Made by a program: the position numbers and the translations under genes. A stretch of 64,000 nucleotides of DNA. It comes from Chryseobacterium sp. Leaf201. GTDB lineage: Bacteria; Bacteroidota; Bacteroidia; Flavobacteriales; Weeksellaceae. The notes under the pieces are model-generated. The model made no database searches and was not told the DNA's origin. It saw only the letters and a program-made list of their open reading frames with translations. This document shows positions 44,200 to 52,577 of this stretch, one piece after another. The DNA is taken from assembly GCF_001421435.1 (NCBI RefSeq), contig NZ_LMKA01000101.1:1-64000 (forward strand), given 5' to 3'. Each line of letters opens with the position of its first letter. Positions within the stretch are counted from its first letter, which is position 1.

Positions 44200-45441
44200 A
44201 TGGACATATTAAGATTTATCACTGCGGGAAGCGTAGACGACGGAAAAAGTACCCTGATCGGAAGGCTTCTGTATGACAGTAAAAATATATTGATCGACCA
44301 GCTTGAAACCCTGGAGAAACAGTCTAAAAACAGGAATGAAAACGGGATAGACCTTGCCATTGTAACGGATGGGCTGCGGGCTGAGCGTGAGCAGGGGATT
44401 ACCATTGATGTTGCCTACCGGTATTTTTCCACCCCGAGAAGGAAGTTTATTATTGCTGATGCGCCGGGGCATATCCAGTATACCCGGAATATGGTTACCG
44501 GAGCTTCCAATTCACAGCTGATGGTCATCCTGATTGATGCAAGACAGGGCGTAATCGAGCAGACCCGGAGGCATTCAATTATCGCTTCTTTACTGCGGAT
44601 TCCCCATATAGTGGTAGCGGTGAATAAAATGGATCTGGTAGACTATTCTGAGGAGATTTTTAATGATATAAAGGCCCAGTATGATCTGGTAGCTAAGAAA
44701 CTGGGGCTGGAACAGATCAGCTATTTCCCGATTTCGGCATTTCACGGTGACCACATTGTGGAAAGGTCGGGCAATATGCCTTGGTACAAAGGTGAGGTGC
44801 TGCTGGATTTTCTTGAAAATGTCAACATCCATGAAGGCCGTGATTTTGAAAGCCCGAGATTCCAGGTGCAGTATGTTATCCGTCCGCAGACTGATGAGCT
44901 GCATGATTACAGAGGTTATGCAGGAGAAGTAATCTCAGGGATTTACCGGAGAGGCGATACTATTGCGGTTCTTCCCCAAAATATCCAGACCCGGATTTCA
45001 AAGATTGAAACCGGAGGCCATGAAGTAGAATCTGTATTTGCCGGACAGCCCGCCGTTTTACACACCGAAGATGATATTGACATCAGCCGGGGCGATTTTT
45101 TAGTACAGTCCGGAAGCCTTCCGAAGGTTGAAAATGAAATTGAAGCTGTGGTCTGCTGGCTGGATACCAAAAACCTGAATGAAGGAAATAAATATTTTAT
45201 CCAGCATAAAAGCAGGGTCTTAAAAGCCGTTGTGAAGCAGATAGAATATAAAATTGATGTCAATACACTGGAAAAGATCCCGGTTTCAGACAGTATCGGA
45301 CTTAATGAAGTGGTGAAAATCCGTCTTAAAACAGCTTCTCCATTGGTTTTTGACCGTTTTGAAGACCATAAAAATACGGGGAATGCGGTTCTGATTGATG
45401 AGACCAGCCATTCCACTGTAGGAGCAGTCATGATTTTGTAA
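44200..45441 (+). CDS. cysN: Sulfate adenylyltransferase subunit 1 (GTPase)
   Basis: EF-Tu-like GTPase that drives the CysD reaction. G1 GSVDDGKSTLIGRL, G2 EREQGITIDVAYRYF, G3 DAPGHIQY, G4 NKMDLV are complete; beta-barrel domains follow to residue 413. No APS-kinase fusion, consistent with direct APS reduction. It is separated from cysD by 120 bases that contain a short-period repeat spacer (GTAATAAGTAA / CATTACCAATTATTCATT). Confidence 0.96.
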   Translation: MDILRFITAGSVDDGKSTLIGRLLYDSKNILIDQLETLEKQSKNRNENGIDLAIVTDGLRAEREQGITIDVAYRYFSTPRRKFIIADAPGHIQYTRNMVTGASNSQLMVILIDARQGVIEQTRRHSIIASLLRIPHIVVAVNKMDLVDYSEEIFNDIKAQYDLVAKKLGLEQISYFPISAFHGDHIVERSGNMPWYKGEVLLDFLENVNIHEGRDFESPRFQVQYVIRPQTDELHDYRGYAGEVISGIYRRGDTIAVLPQNIQTRISKIETGGHEVESVFAGQPAVLHTEDDIDISRGDFLVQSGSLPKVENEIEAVVCWLDTKNLNEGNKYFIQHKSRVLKAVVKQIEYKIDVNTLEKIPVSDSIGLNEVVKIRLKTASPLVFDRFEDHKNTGNAVLIDETSHSTVGAVMIL

Positions 45442-45555
45442 TCCGGATCCATTATATACTTAAGAACTCCGGAAAGGATCTCAAAACTAATATTCATTTA
45501 TAAGATCAGTATAATTTCATGCTGTTTTTAAAACCTCAAATAACATAAGACCGCA

Positions 45556-46440
45556 ATGGTGATTTCTAAAAAAGTTCAGTTCAGGCTAAATCTGTTTTTT
45601 ATTACGGCAGCGGTATTGCTGATTGTTGTTTTATCCATGTATCAGCTCGGGTATCTGGATGAGCTGTTCACCGTTCTGGCAAAGGACAACCATATTTTCT
45701 ACTGGATGCTGCTGGTAGGGGTACTGGCTGAAGTTGTAGCAGGTTCTATGGGGATGGGCTACGGAGTAATCTGCACCACAACACTTTTATTCCTGAATAT
45801 TCCGCCGCATGCCGTAAGCGCAAGCATCCATTCGGCAGAGAGTTTTACCACAGCTGCGGGGAGCCTGAGCCACATCAGATTAAAAAATGTAAGTAAGAGC
45901 CTGGTGAAAAGGCTGGCAATACCGGCCGTAATCGGCGCAGTAATCGGGGCAGTGTCTTTAACCTATCTCGGGGAATATTATTCTAAAATAACCAAAACGC
46001 TCATTTCCTTTTATACCTTATACTTAGGCATTCAGATTCTTTCCAATGCATTTAAGACGATGCAGGATAAAAAACTGAAGAAGAAAACCAACCTGACGAG
46101 GCTGGGGGTGATCGGAGGTTTTATCGATTCTTTTGCCGGAGGCGGATGGGGTCCGCTGGTGACCGGAACATTGATTAAAAATTCCTTTACCCCGCGATTT
46201 GCCGTCGGCAGTTCTACGGTGGCCAAATTTATTTTAACTTTCACGGCCGCTGTTACCTTTATGTTTACGCTGGGAATCCAGCACTGGAATATCATCCTTG
46301 GACTGCTGCTCGGCGGCATTGTTACCGCACCGTTTTCTGCCATGCTCACGGCAAAGCTTCCTGTAAAGGGAATGTTTATTTTAATCGGGACTCTTGTGAT
46401 TGTAATGAGCTCGATAACGATTTATAAATCTGTACTTTAA
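45556..46440 (+). CDS. TSUP/TauE-SafE family sulfite or sulfur-compound transporter
   Basis: Inner-membrane protein of 294 residues with about eight hydrophobic segments; both TSUP halves are visible (LVGVLAEVVAGSMGMGYGVI and GVIGGFIDSFAGGGWGPLV). Members carry sulfite, sulfolactate or other sulfur acids. Its place 114 bases after cysN suggests export of surplus sulfite or import of a sulfur compound; cyclic relatives in other genomes sit in the same sulfate assimilation cluster. The direction of transport cannot be read from sequence. Confidence 0.88.
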   Translation: MVISKKVQFRLNLFFITAAVLLIVVLSMYQLGYLDELFTVLAKDNHIFYWMLLVGVLAEVVAGSMGMGYGVICTTTLLFLNIPPHAVSASIHSAESFTTAAGSLSHIRLKNVSKSLVKRLAIPAVIGAVIGAVSLTYLGEYYSKITKTLISFYTLYLGIQILSNAFKTMQDKKLKKKTNLTRLGVIGGFIDSFAGGGWGPLVTGTLIKNSFTPRFAVGSSTVAKFILTFTAAVTFMFTLGIQHWNIILGLLLGGIVTAPFSAMLTAKLPVKGMFILIGTLVIVMSSITIYKSVL

Positions 46441-46531
46441 TATCTAATTTACGGTCTATTGTAAAAATACAGGGATGAAATAGATTTTTGGTTTTGAAAA
46501 TATTCTACATTTACATCCTTAAAAAAATAAT

Positions 46532-46822
46532 ATGAACGTACATGTTGTCGCGTTGTTCAGGATTAATGAAAATTATCTGATGGAAGCGGTGGAACTTTTT
46601 CAGCCTTTGGTAAGGGAAACCCGTAAAGAAGAAGGGTGTCTGCAATATGACCTGATTGAAGACAAAGTGACCAAGGGAACTTTTTTTATGGTGGAGCTGT
46701 GGGAAACCGAAGAGCACCTGAACCGCCACAACGGACAGGACCATCTGCTGGATTTCCGCAGGGATGTTTCCAAAATACTGGAAAGCTCCACACAGGTTTA
46801 TAAAGGGTCTAAAATTTTATAG
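46532..46822 (+). CDS. Antibiotic-biosynthesis-monooxygenase (ABM/YgiN-like) domain protein
   Basis: Single dimeric ABM alpha/beta-barrel domain of 96 residues: HVVALFRINENYLMEAVELF, ETRKEEGCLQYDLIED and TFFMVELWETEEHLNRH. Family members are quinol monooxygenases, heme-degrading enzymes or anthrone oxidases. The IsdG-type Asn/His/Trp set for heme cleavage was not convincingly seen, so a YgiN-like role is preferred despite the neighbouring heme locus. A -7-like TACATTTA is at 46506-46513. Confidence 0.82.
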   Translation: MNVHVVALFRINENYLMEAVELFQPLVRETRKEEGCLQYDLIEDKVTKGTFFMVELWETEEHLNRHNGQDHLLDFRRDVSKILESSTQVYKGSKIL

Positions 46823-46882
46823 CAGAAATAGATCAGGAACCGATAAGCGGAAAGTTTCGTTTGTGGTTCCGGAGAAAAAGTA

Positions 46883-46914
46883 AAAAGGCTGTCCACCTTA
46901 GTGAACAGCCTTTA
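46883..46914. terminator. Bidirectional terminator between the ABM gene and the HmuY-like gene
   Basis: AAAGGCTGTcCA / TGaACAGCCTTT stem with one mismatch and flanking A and T runs; it serves convergent genes. Confidence 0.85.
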
Positions 46915-46946
46915 TAGAAAAAATAGAAAGTATTAAAGTTCAGATT

Positions 46947-48254
46947 TTATTTCACAATCAGTTTTTTAGTCTCTGTCTGGCCGCCGAAAGTGATTTTTAC
47001 CAGGTAAGTTCCTGAAGCAAGATGGGATATATTGAGATCCTGTTTATAGAAACCGGCCTGATTGGTCAGTTCTTCAGCATATAATTTTTTCCCGGAAAGG
47101 TCATACACCTCTACATTGCCTTTGCTGTTCTGCTTTTCCTTACTGTCAAACAAAACTGTCACATTTTGACCGGCCGTTGCAGGATTCGGATAAATCCCGA
47201 ATGATGCTTTCTTACCGACTGCTATATCATAGGTGCCTAAGAAAGATGTTATATTTTTATACTTGAAGTACATATTTCCCGTACCGCTTCCTTCGTTGGA
47301 AATGAAATACATCCTGTAGTACTCAGAACCCTGCTTAATGTAATACACTACATCATTGTAGATGCCGGTCGTAGGTTTCCAGCTATGTCCCACAGCCGTA
47401 ATATTATTTGAAAATGCCGAAGAAGCAGGAAGCGTTGAGGTGGCTGTTGCCTGTGTTTCGGGCTGTACTTTGGCTACCGTAATATTGGTATTCTGGATCA
47501 CACCTGCCATTCTGTACTTCATTGTTGCGGGCTGTCCCGTACCCGGATTAATATACGAATAATCAGTCCAGTACCGGGTGAACATAAGGTCCCAGTTGGC
47601 TTTGGCAGGCTCTGCATTGGTTACTTTATCACCTGTTGCAAAAGAAAAATAATTGAAATATGCATCATCGCTTCCGTTGGCAATCGTTTTGAAAACCGTG
47701 GCATCCCATGAACTGTTGGCGGCATTCCATTTGGCATATTTGAAAGTATAGCCTCCGAAATAATCATCAATCATGAATTTATAGTAAGTTCCGGAAGCAT
47801 ATTTTAAAATGAAGATTACTTTTCCTTCCACATGGTGGTTTCCGGGATTGTATTCTCCCCATCCGTAAGCAGCGGTTCCCTGTTCAAAAGCACCCTGCTG
47901 AATCGTTGCTGTATTGTCAAGGTTATACAGTGGAGCTCCGTAGGCGGAAATACTGTTGGACGTAATGGCATTCCAGTCATTCGGGTTATTGGATGCCTGA
48001 TATACCTCTATGTTCTGCGCGTCATTGATTCTCGTTCCGAAATTCATGGATGAATTCCTGTAAAATGCAATATCCCAGCTGTTGGCAGGCTGAGAGACCG
48101 TATTATTCGCACTTAAATCAAAAAACACACGGTTCTGATAGTTGGCGCCCATCGTCATATTTACAGTGGTGTAGCCGTTTGCGTCAACCTGTGCCAAAGC
48201 AGTCTGTTGGATACCGACAGCAAACAGGGCTGCTAAAAGTAATTTTGTTCTCAT
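46947..48254 (-). CDS. T9SS-sorted HmuY-like heme-binding protein
   Basis: 435 residues: signal peptide (LLLAALFAVGIQQTALAQ), a HmuY-type beta fold (about 25-330) with the paired motifs NSWDIAFYRN and ANWDLMFTRYW, and a T9SS type A sorting domain (about 355-435; FGIYPNPATAGQN) ending KKLIVK. HmuY of Porphyromonas is a heme scavenger lipoprotein; here the fold is exported by T9SS instead. Two Fur-like boxes stand in front (48272-48327), and the -7 box TAGTTTTG lies between them. Heme binding is inferred from family and locus. Confidence 0.85.
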   Translation of the reverse strand: MRTKLLLAALFAVGIQQTALAQVDANGYTTVNMTMGANYQNRVFFDLSANNTVSQPANSWDIAFYRNSSMNFGTRINDAQNIEVYQASNNPNDWNAITSNSISAYGAPLYNLDNTATIQQGAFEQGTAAYGWGEYNPGNHHVEGKVIFILKYASGTYYKFMIDDYFGGYTFKYAKWNAANSSWDATVFKTIANGSDDAYFNYFSFATGDKVTNAEPAKANWDLMFTRYWTDYSYINPGTGQPATMKYRMAGVIQNTNITVAKVQPETQATATSTLPASSAFSNNITAVGHSWKPTTGIYNDVVYYIKQGSEYYRMYFISNEGSGTGNMYFKYKNITSFLGTYDIAVGKKASFGIYPNPATAGQNVTVLFDSKEKQNSKGNVEVYDLSGKKLYAEELTNQAGFYKQDLNISHLASGTYLVKITFGGQTETKKLIVK

Positions 48255-48271
48255 AGGGTATAATATTATTG

Positions 48272-48327
48272 TTATTTAGAATTATTCTACAAAACTATAT
48301 AATTATTTTTAATTGTTCTAAATAAAA
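48272..48327 (-). promoter_or_regulatory. Paired Fur-like boxes at the promoter of the T9SS HmuY-like gene
   Basis: Box 1 (48272-48294) TTTAGAATTATTCTAC and box 2 (48306-48327) TTGTTCTAAATAA, each approaching TTTAGAAnnATTCTAAA. The minus-strand -7 box TAGTTTTG (48297-48290) falls at the edge of box 1. The 56-base unit is nearly identical to 49244-49299. Confidence 0.78.
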
Positions 48328-48393
48328 ACATGATTTTTATCGTGTTTGATTTTTTTACAGATAAAATGTAAATGATATTGTTGTCTTTCTTGA

Positions 48394-48428
48394 TAAAAAA
48401 AGCCGACTTATGAAAATCACAAGCCGGC
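48394..48428 (-). terminator. Terminator of the choice-of-anchor-J gene
   Basis: Minus strand: GCCGGCTTGTG, loop ATTTT, CATAAGTCGGC (two G-U pairs), then TTTTTTT. Confidence 0.88.
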
Positions 48429-48450
48429 CAACAATATGTGTGCTGATCAA

Positions 48451-49233
48451 TTATTTCTTAATGAATTTTGATTTTATTACCGAACCTTCAGCATTTTCGA
48501 TAAGGATATAATAGACACCGGTCTGAAGCGTGCTGATATCAAAAGATCTTCCGGAAAGCTTGCCTTCGGCCACTTTCTGACCTCCGGCTGCATAAACCTG
48601 AATATTCTTAGGATCTTTCTTGGCTATAAATTCTAAGGCTGTATTTTCAGCATTTACGGCAAACTGAGCGTTATCTTTTGTTTTTGATGCGTCGATAACA
48701 GCAAGGCTGGGGGAAGCTGAATATACAACATCATCAATAAGAATCGCAGCGTGTGCAACACTTCCTATGAATCTGAAAGCAATATACTGGAATGTAGACG
48801 CAGGTATTGTATAGGTTAAAGTCTGTGGTGCAACAGAAGAAACCGTAACCGCTGTACCGATCGGAGTAAATGTTGACATATCGGTATTGCTGGAAACAAG
48901 TCCTACCTGTACTGAACCTGATCCGCCTGAACCTGTTGTCTGTGCTACCTTAAAGGATAAAGTCTTAGTACCTGTTGGAGCAGTAATCTGTGGAGTAATA
49001 GCGTAGAAAGGAACATTAGGTGTAAAAAATGTATAAGCCTGTAAGTATTTGTTGCCATTTGCAGCATCCGGATACATCCGTTGTCCGGCGAGGACACTGG
49101 TCCACCCATTTTGAGGTAATGGATTATTGGCGCCGGCATTGAAAGACTCAAAATTTTCATTGATAGATTCCATTTGTGCATGTGCTGACATGGCTGTTAA
49201 CAGTAAAGTTCCTAAAAGTAGTCTTAATTTCAT
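48451..49233 (-). CDS. T9SS-sorted choice-of-anchor-J family protein in the heme locus
   Basis: 260 residues: signal peptide (LLLGTLLLTAMSAHAQ), a jelly-roll domain like the choice-of-anchor-J or cleaved-adhesin family (about 22-170; INENFESFNAG, AFRFIGSVAHAAILIDDVVY) and a T9SS sorting domain (about 190-260) ending SKFIKK. Surface exposure is likely. It is divergent from the TonB receptor and shares the paired Fur-like boxes with it, so it is probably iron-regulated. No direct heme-binding motif was recognised; it may anchor or present HmuY-like proteins or bind a host protein. Confidence 0.82.
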   Translation of the reverse strand: MKLRLLLGTLLLTAMSAHAQMESINENFESFNAGANNPLPQNGWTSVLAGQRMYPDAANGNKYLQAYTFFTPNVPFYAITPQITAPTGTKTLSFKVAQTTGSGGSGSVQVGLVSSNTDMSTFTPIGTAVTVSSVAPQTLTYTIPASTFQYIAFRFIGSVAHAAILIDDVVYSASPSLAVIDASKTKDNAQFAVNAENTALEFIAKKDPKNIQVYAAGGQKVAEGKLSGRSFDISTLQTGVYYILIENAEGSVIKSKFIKK

Positions 49234-49243
49234 AACGTTATTT

Positions 49244-49310
49244 TTATTTAGAATTATTCTACAAAATTAATTAATTATTTTTAATTGTTCTAAATAAAAC
49301 ATTATATTTG
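49244..49310. promoter_or_regulatory. Divergent iron-regulated promoter region with paired Fur-like boxes
   Basis: Boxes at 49244-49266 and 49278-49299 repeat those at 48272-48327 almost base for base. Minus-strand -7 TAATTTTG (49269-49262) serves the anchor-J gene; plus-strand -7 TATATTTG (49303-49310) serves the TonB receptor. Both promoters would be covered by a bound repressor. Confidence 0.8.
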
Positions 49311-49328
49311 TCGAAATTTTTTGCATCT

Positions 49329-51431
49329 ATGAAGAAGAAAGTGCTCTCCATCCTGTCATTATCCGTTGTTTTATGGATAAATGCACAGGATAAAGATTCT
49401 CTTAATCAGAGTAAAATAGAAGAGGTTGTTCTTACCGGGCAATTTACACAGCAGTCTATAAATAAGTCCATTTATAAGGTTGAAGTCATAGATGCACAGC
49501 AGATTAAAAATATGGCCGTAACGAATGTTGCTGAAGTATTGAATCAATCTTTAAATATACAGATTACACCTGATACCAATTCAGGAAATTCAACGGCTAA
49601 TATTTTGGGACTGGGAGGCCAGTATGTTAAAATCCTGATCGATAATATTCCTGTAGTAGGAGATACCGGATTAGGAAGCAATATTGATCTTACGAAACTC
49701 AGCCTGACAAATATTGAAAGGATTGAAATTGTAAAAGGCAGTATGGGAGTGGAATACGGGAACGGTGCTTTAGCTGGAGTGATCAATATCATTACTAAAA
49801 AAAGCAGTTCCAAAAAATTAAGCATAAGGACAAGCTTACAGGAAGAAACGGTACGGGACAAATACAATCTTAGAAAAAAAGGACAAGGAAGACACATTCA
49901 GAACCTTAATGCAGCCTATAATTTTAATGACAACTGGTTTACCAATATTAGTTTCAACCATAATCAGTTCATGGGTTATGAGGGTACCAAAGAAGGGTAT
50001 AAATATTTTCAGCAGAATAATTTACGGGGCTATGAATGGAATCCTAAAGATCAGTATGAAGCCAACGCGCTGATAAAATATGCTAAAAATAAAACGTCAT
50101 TCTTCTACAAAGCCTCTTATTTGAACGAAACATTCAATTATTATAATCCGAAAGTTGACAGGATTCCTTTAAACGATGGTATGGGCGGAGTGGTTTATAA
50201 GAGTCTTGACAGGAATTATAATACTGAACGCTGGATTCACCAGTTTAATATTCAAACCCAATTAGGACAAATCCGCTATATGGGAGATTTTTCCTATCAG
50301 AACCAGAACCGGGAATTTTACGATTATAATTATGATATTCCCAACAGGGTAAAAGACCCGAATTATAATGAGCAGTCCTATTATAAGACAGATGTGATAT
50401 ATTCCAGAGGTATGTTCAGTAACTTTTTAGACAGTAAAAAATTTGATTTTCAGCTGGGTTATGAGCTTGATCATACAGACGGTTATGCAGCTCTGATAGC
50501 GGGTGAATTTAACGGAAACAACATCTCAAGGAAAATTTTCACTTACGGTACTTTCCTTTCTGCGGAATGGAATATTTCAGATAAGTTCTCTCTTAGGCCC
50601 GGGACAAGGCTTTCCGTAAGCAACAGATTCGATAATCAGTTTAACTATTCACTTTCTGCAAGATATAAGACTTCTGAGAACTCCAATATTAGAGGTGTTT
50701 TCGGTACAGCAAACCGTTATCCCACCTATGATGAATTGTTTACTTATTTTGTAAATGTAAACCACGATATACAGGGCAATCCTGATCTTAAGCCTGAAAC
50801 CGGGTATTCTGCAGGACTTTTCTGGGATCAGGGATTTTCATTAGGCAACGGATGGAAATTCAATTATAACCTTGAAGCTCTATATGTAGACTTGAGTGAT
50901 AAGATTGAAAATGTAATGATTGTACGTCCTTCTACCTATAAATATATGAATCTGGATAATTACAGAAGTCTATTATTCGGAGCAAATGCAAATGTGATGA
51001 AAGATCAGTTTTCAATTGGTGTAAGAACATCCTTAAATGGGATTTCTGTTTCCAAGCAGGAAATGGATGTTAGAACTCCGGAGGATTTTCAGTATAATTT
51101 TCAGGCAGGAGCAAATGCAGGCTATAAGATAACAGGATCCCGTACGGCATTCAATCTATATTATAAATATACAGGACCGGCAAGGATATATATAATTGAA
51201 AATGAGGCTTTCCGTCTGGCAAAAACAGACGGTTTCCATATAATGGACTTCATTGTAAGCCAGCCATTCTGGAAAGACCGTCTGGAACTTTCATTGGGGG
51301 TTAAAAATATATTTGATGTAACTACTATCAACAGTACTAACAATACGGCAACAGGGCATAATGCAGCAACAGACCGTCTCAACTTATATTATGGCAGAAG
51401 CTATTTTGCAAGATTAATGTATCAATTTTAA
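49329..51431 (+). CDS. TonB-dependent outer-membrane heme receptor (HmuR-like)
   Basis: Outer-membrane beta-barrel of 700 residues. Signal peptide (VLSILSLSVVLWINAQ), plug domain (about 25-150; QSKIEEVVLTGQ and ERIEIVKGSMGVEYGNGALAG), then the 22-strand barrel ending in a terminal Phe (RLMYQF). An NPDL block (IQGNPDLKPETGY), preceded by NRYPTYDELF, recalls the FRAP/NPDL motif of heme receptors. No SusD partner and no long carboxypeptidase-like N-terminal extension. The ATG at 49329 (MKKKVLSIL) is the likely start; the frame is open to 49308. First gene of the heme operon. Confidence 0.92.
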   Translation: MKKKVLSILSLSVVLWINAQDKDSLNQSKIEEVVLTGQFTQQSINKSIYKVEVIDAQQIKNMAVTNVAEVLNQSLNIQITPDTNSGNSTANILGLGGQYVKILIDNIPVVGDTGLGSNIDLTKLSLTNIERIEIVKGSMGVEYGNGALAGVINIITKKSSSKKLSIRTSLQEETVRDKYNLRKKGQGRHIQNLNAAYNFNDNWFTNISFNHNQFMGYEGTKEGYKYFQQNNLRGYEWNPKDQYEANALIKYAKNKTSFFYKASYLNETFNYYNPKVDRIPLNDGMGGVVYKSLDRNYNTERWIHQFNIQTQLGQIRYMGDFSYQNQNREFYDYNYDIPNRVKDPNYNEQSYYKTDVIYSRGMFSNFLDSKKFDFQLGYELDHTDGYAALIAGEFNGNNISRKIFTYGTFLSAEWNISDKFSLRPGTRLSVSNRFDNQFNYSLSARYKTSENSNIRGVFGTANRYPTYDELFTYFVNVNHDIQGNPDLKPETGYSAGLFWDQGFSLGNGWKFNYNLEALYVDLSDKIENVMIVRPSTYKYMNLDNYRSLLFGANANVMKDQFSIGVRTSLNGISVSKQEMDVRTPEDFQYNFQAGANAGYKITGSRTAFNLYYKYTGPARIYIIENEAFRLAKTDGFHIMDFIVSQPFWKDRLELSLGVKNIFDVTTINSTNNTATGHNAATDRLNLYYGRSYFARLMYQF

Positions 51432-51439
51432 TAAACAAT

Positions 51440-52555
51440 ATGAAACATTTAAAAATATTATCTCTACTTCTTATCATTGCTGTACAATCTTGTTTTTCAG
51501 CAGATGAAGAACCAGTATCCGTACCTTCGATGACCGGTGCAACATCAAAACCAATGGTGGGAGGGGCTAATCAGCCCAATCAGGTGTGGATTGATTTAAG
51601 TGATATCGATCCTGTGACTAAAGAACCCAGACAAAAGACTAATCAGAGAACCGATTGGGATTTAGCATTTTATAACGGTGATGAGTTTCGTGTGGTTATC
51701 AACGGATCCATAGCAATGGCTGTAGCAAAAATACCAAATGTCACAAATATCAATGCTGTAAAATCTGTTGATGTATCAGGATTGATGGCTGCTGTGCAGG
51801 TGGGTACATTTACGGCTAGCAATCTTGCATATATTGATAATCCTGATGGTAATTTTTTAACCCAGACTACAGGAATTACGGAAATAAAAGCAGATGACAT
51901 TGATAATGCAGTCTACTTGGTAAATATGGGAAAAGCATTATCTACAGCTACGGCGGCTAATGGGTCCGTATCATTGACAGGAGATTCAAGAGGATGGAAA
52001 AAAATTCAGATCCTAAGATCCGGTAACGGATACCGTTTAAGATATGCCAATTTGAATGATAATCAATATCAGGAACAGATAATTACTAAGAATACTGACT
52101 ATAACTTTAATTTTTTCAGTCTTGAAAAAGGCCAGCCAGCTCAGATTCAGCCTCAAAAAGACAATTGGGATATTGCATTTACAACATTTACCAATGAGGT
52201 ATTTACTGCTCCGCAACAAAGTGCGGGAAGCTATTTCTATGCAGATTTTATTATTACCAATATGATCAGCGGAGTAGGAGCTTATCAGATTGATATTCCT
52301 GCCGGAAAAACACTAGACCAGGTTTATGGAGATTTTAAATTAAGTGATATCGAATCATCCAGATTTATTTTTAATGACCATAGAGCTTTGGGCGATAAAT
52401 GGCGGACAACTACAGGAGTAAACGGCCCTCAAACTTACAGCGACAGATTTTTTGTTCTTAAGGATGCTGAAGGCTTTTATTATAAGATAAGGTTTAACGC
52501 CATGACCAAAGATGGGGTACGCGGTTATCCGAACTTTGAATTCCAACCCTTATAA
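51440..52555 (+). CDS. hmuY: HmuY-family heme-binding lipoprotein
   Basis: 371 residues: signal peptide with lipobox VQSC at about residues 15-18, then a HmuY fold (about 45-371) with the motifs RTDWDLAFYNG and KDNWDIAFTTF, the same pair as in the T9SS protein at 46947-48254. It likely takes heme from host proteins at the cell surface and hands it to the adjacent TonB receptor. Starts 8 bases after the receptor gene. By eye this gene and the receptor are more AT-rich than the following transporter genes. Confidence 0.88.
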   Translation: MKHLKILSLLLIIAVQSCFSADEEPVSVPSMTGATSKPMVGGANQPNQVWIDLSDIDPVTKEPRQKTNQRTDWDLAFYNGDEFRVVINGSIAMAVAKIPNVTNINAVKSVDVSGLMAAVQVGTFTASNLAYIDNPDGNFLTQTTGITEIKADDIDNAVYLVNMGKALSTATAANGSVSLTGDSRGWKKIQILRSGNGYRLRYANLNDNQYQEQIITKNTDYNFNFFSLEKGQPAQIQPQKDNWDIAFTTFTNEVFTAPQQSAGSYFYADFIITNMISGVGAYQIDIPAGKTLDQVYGDFKLSDIESSRFIFNDHRALGDKWRTTTGVNGPQTYSDRFFVLKDAEGFYYKIRFNAMTKDGVRGYPNFEFQPL

Positions 52556-52577
52556 ATAAATCAAATAAAAGTAGATC

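Noticed and set aside
44943-45497. 184-residue open frame antisense to cysN
   Set aside because: Mirror of cysN codons; begins in the intergenic gap without promoter features.
46532-46822. IsdG-type heme oxygenase for the ABM-domain protein
   Set aside because: The Asn/Trp/His set needed for IsdG activity was not clearly present, and it is separated from the heme locus by a bidirectional terminator and opposite orientation.
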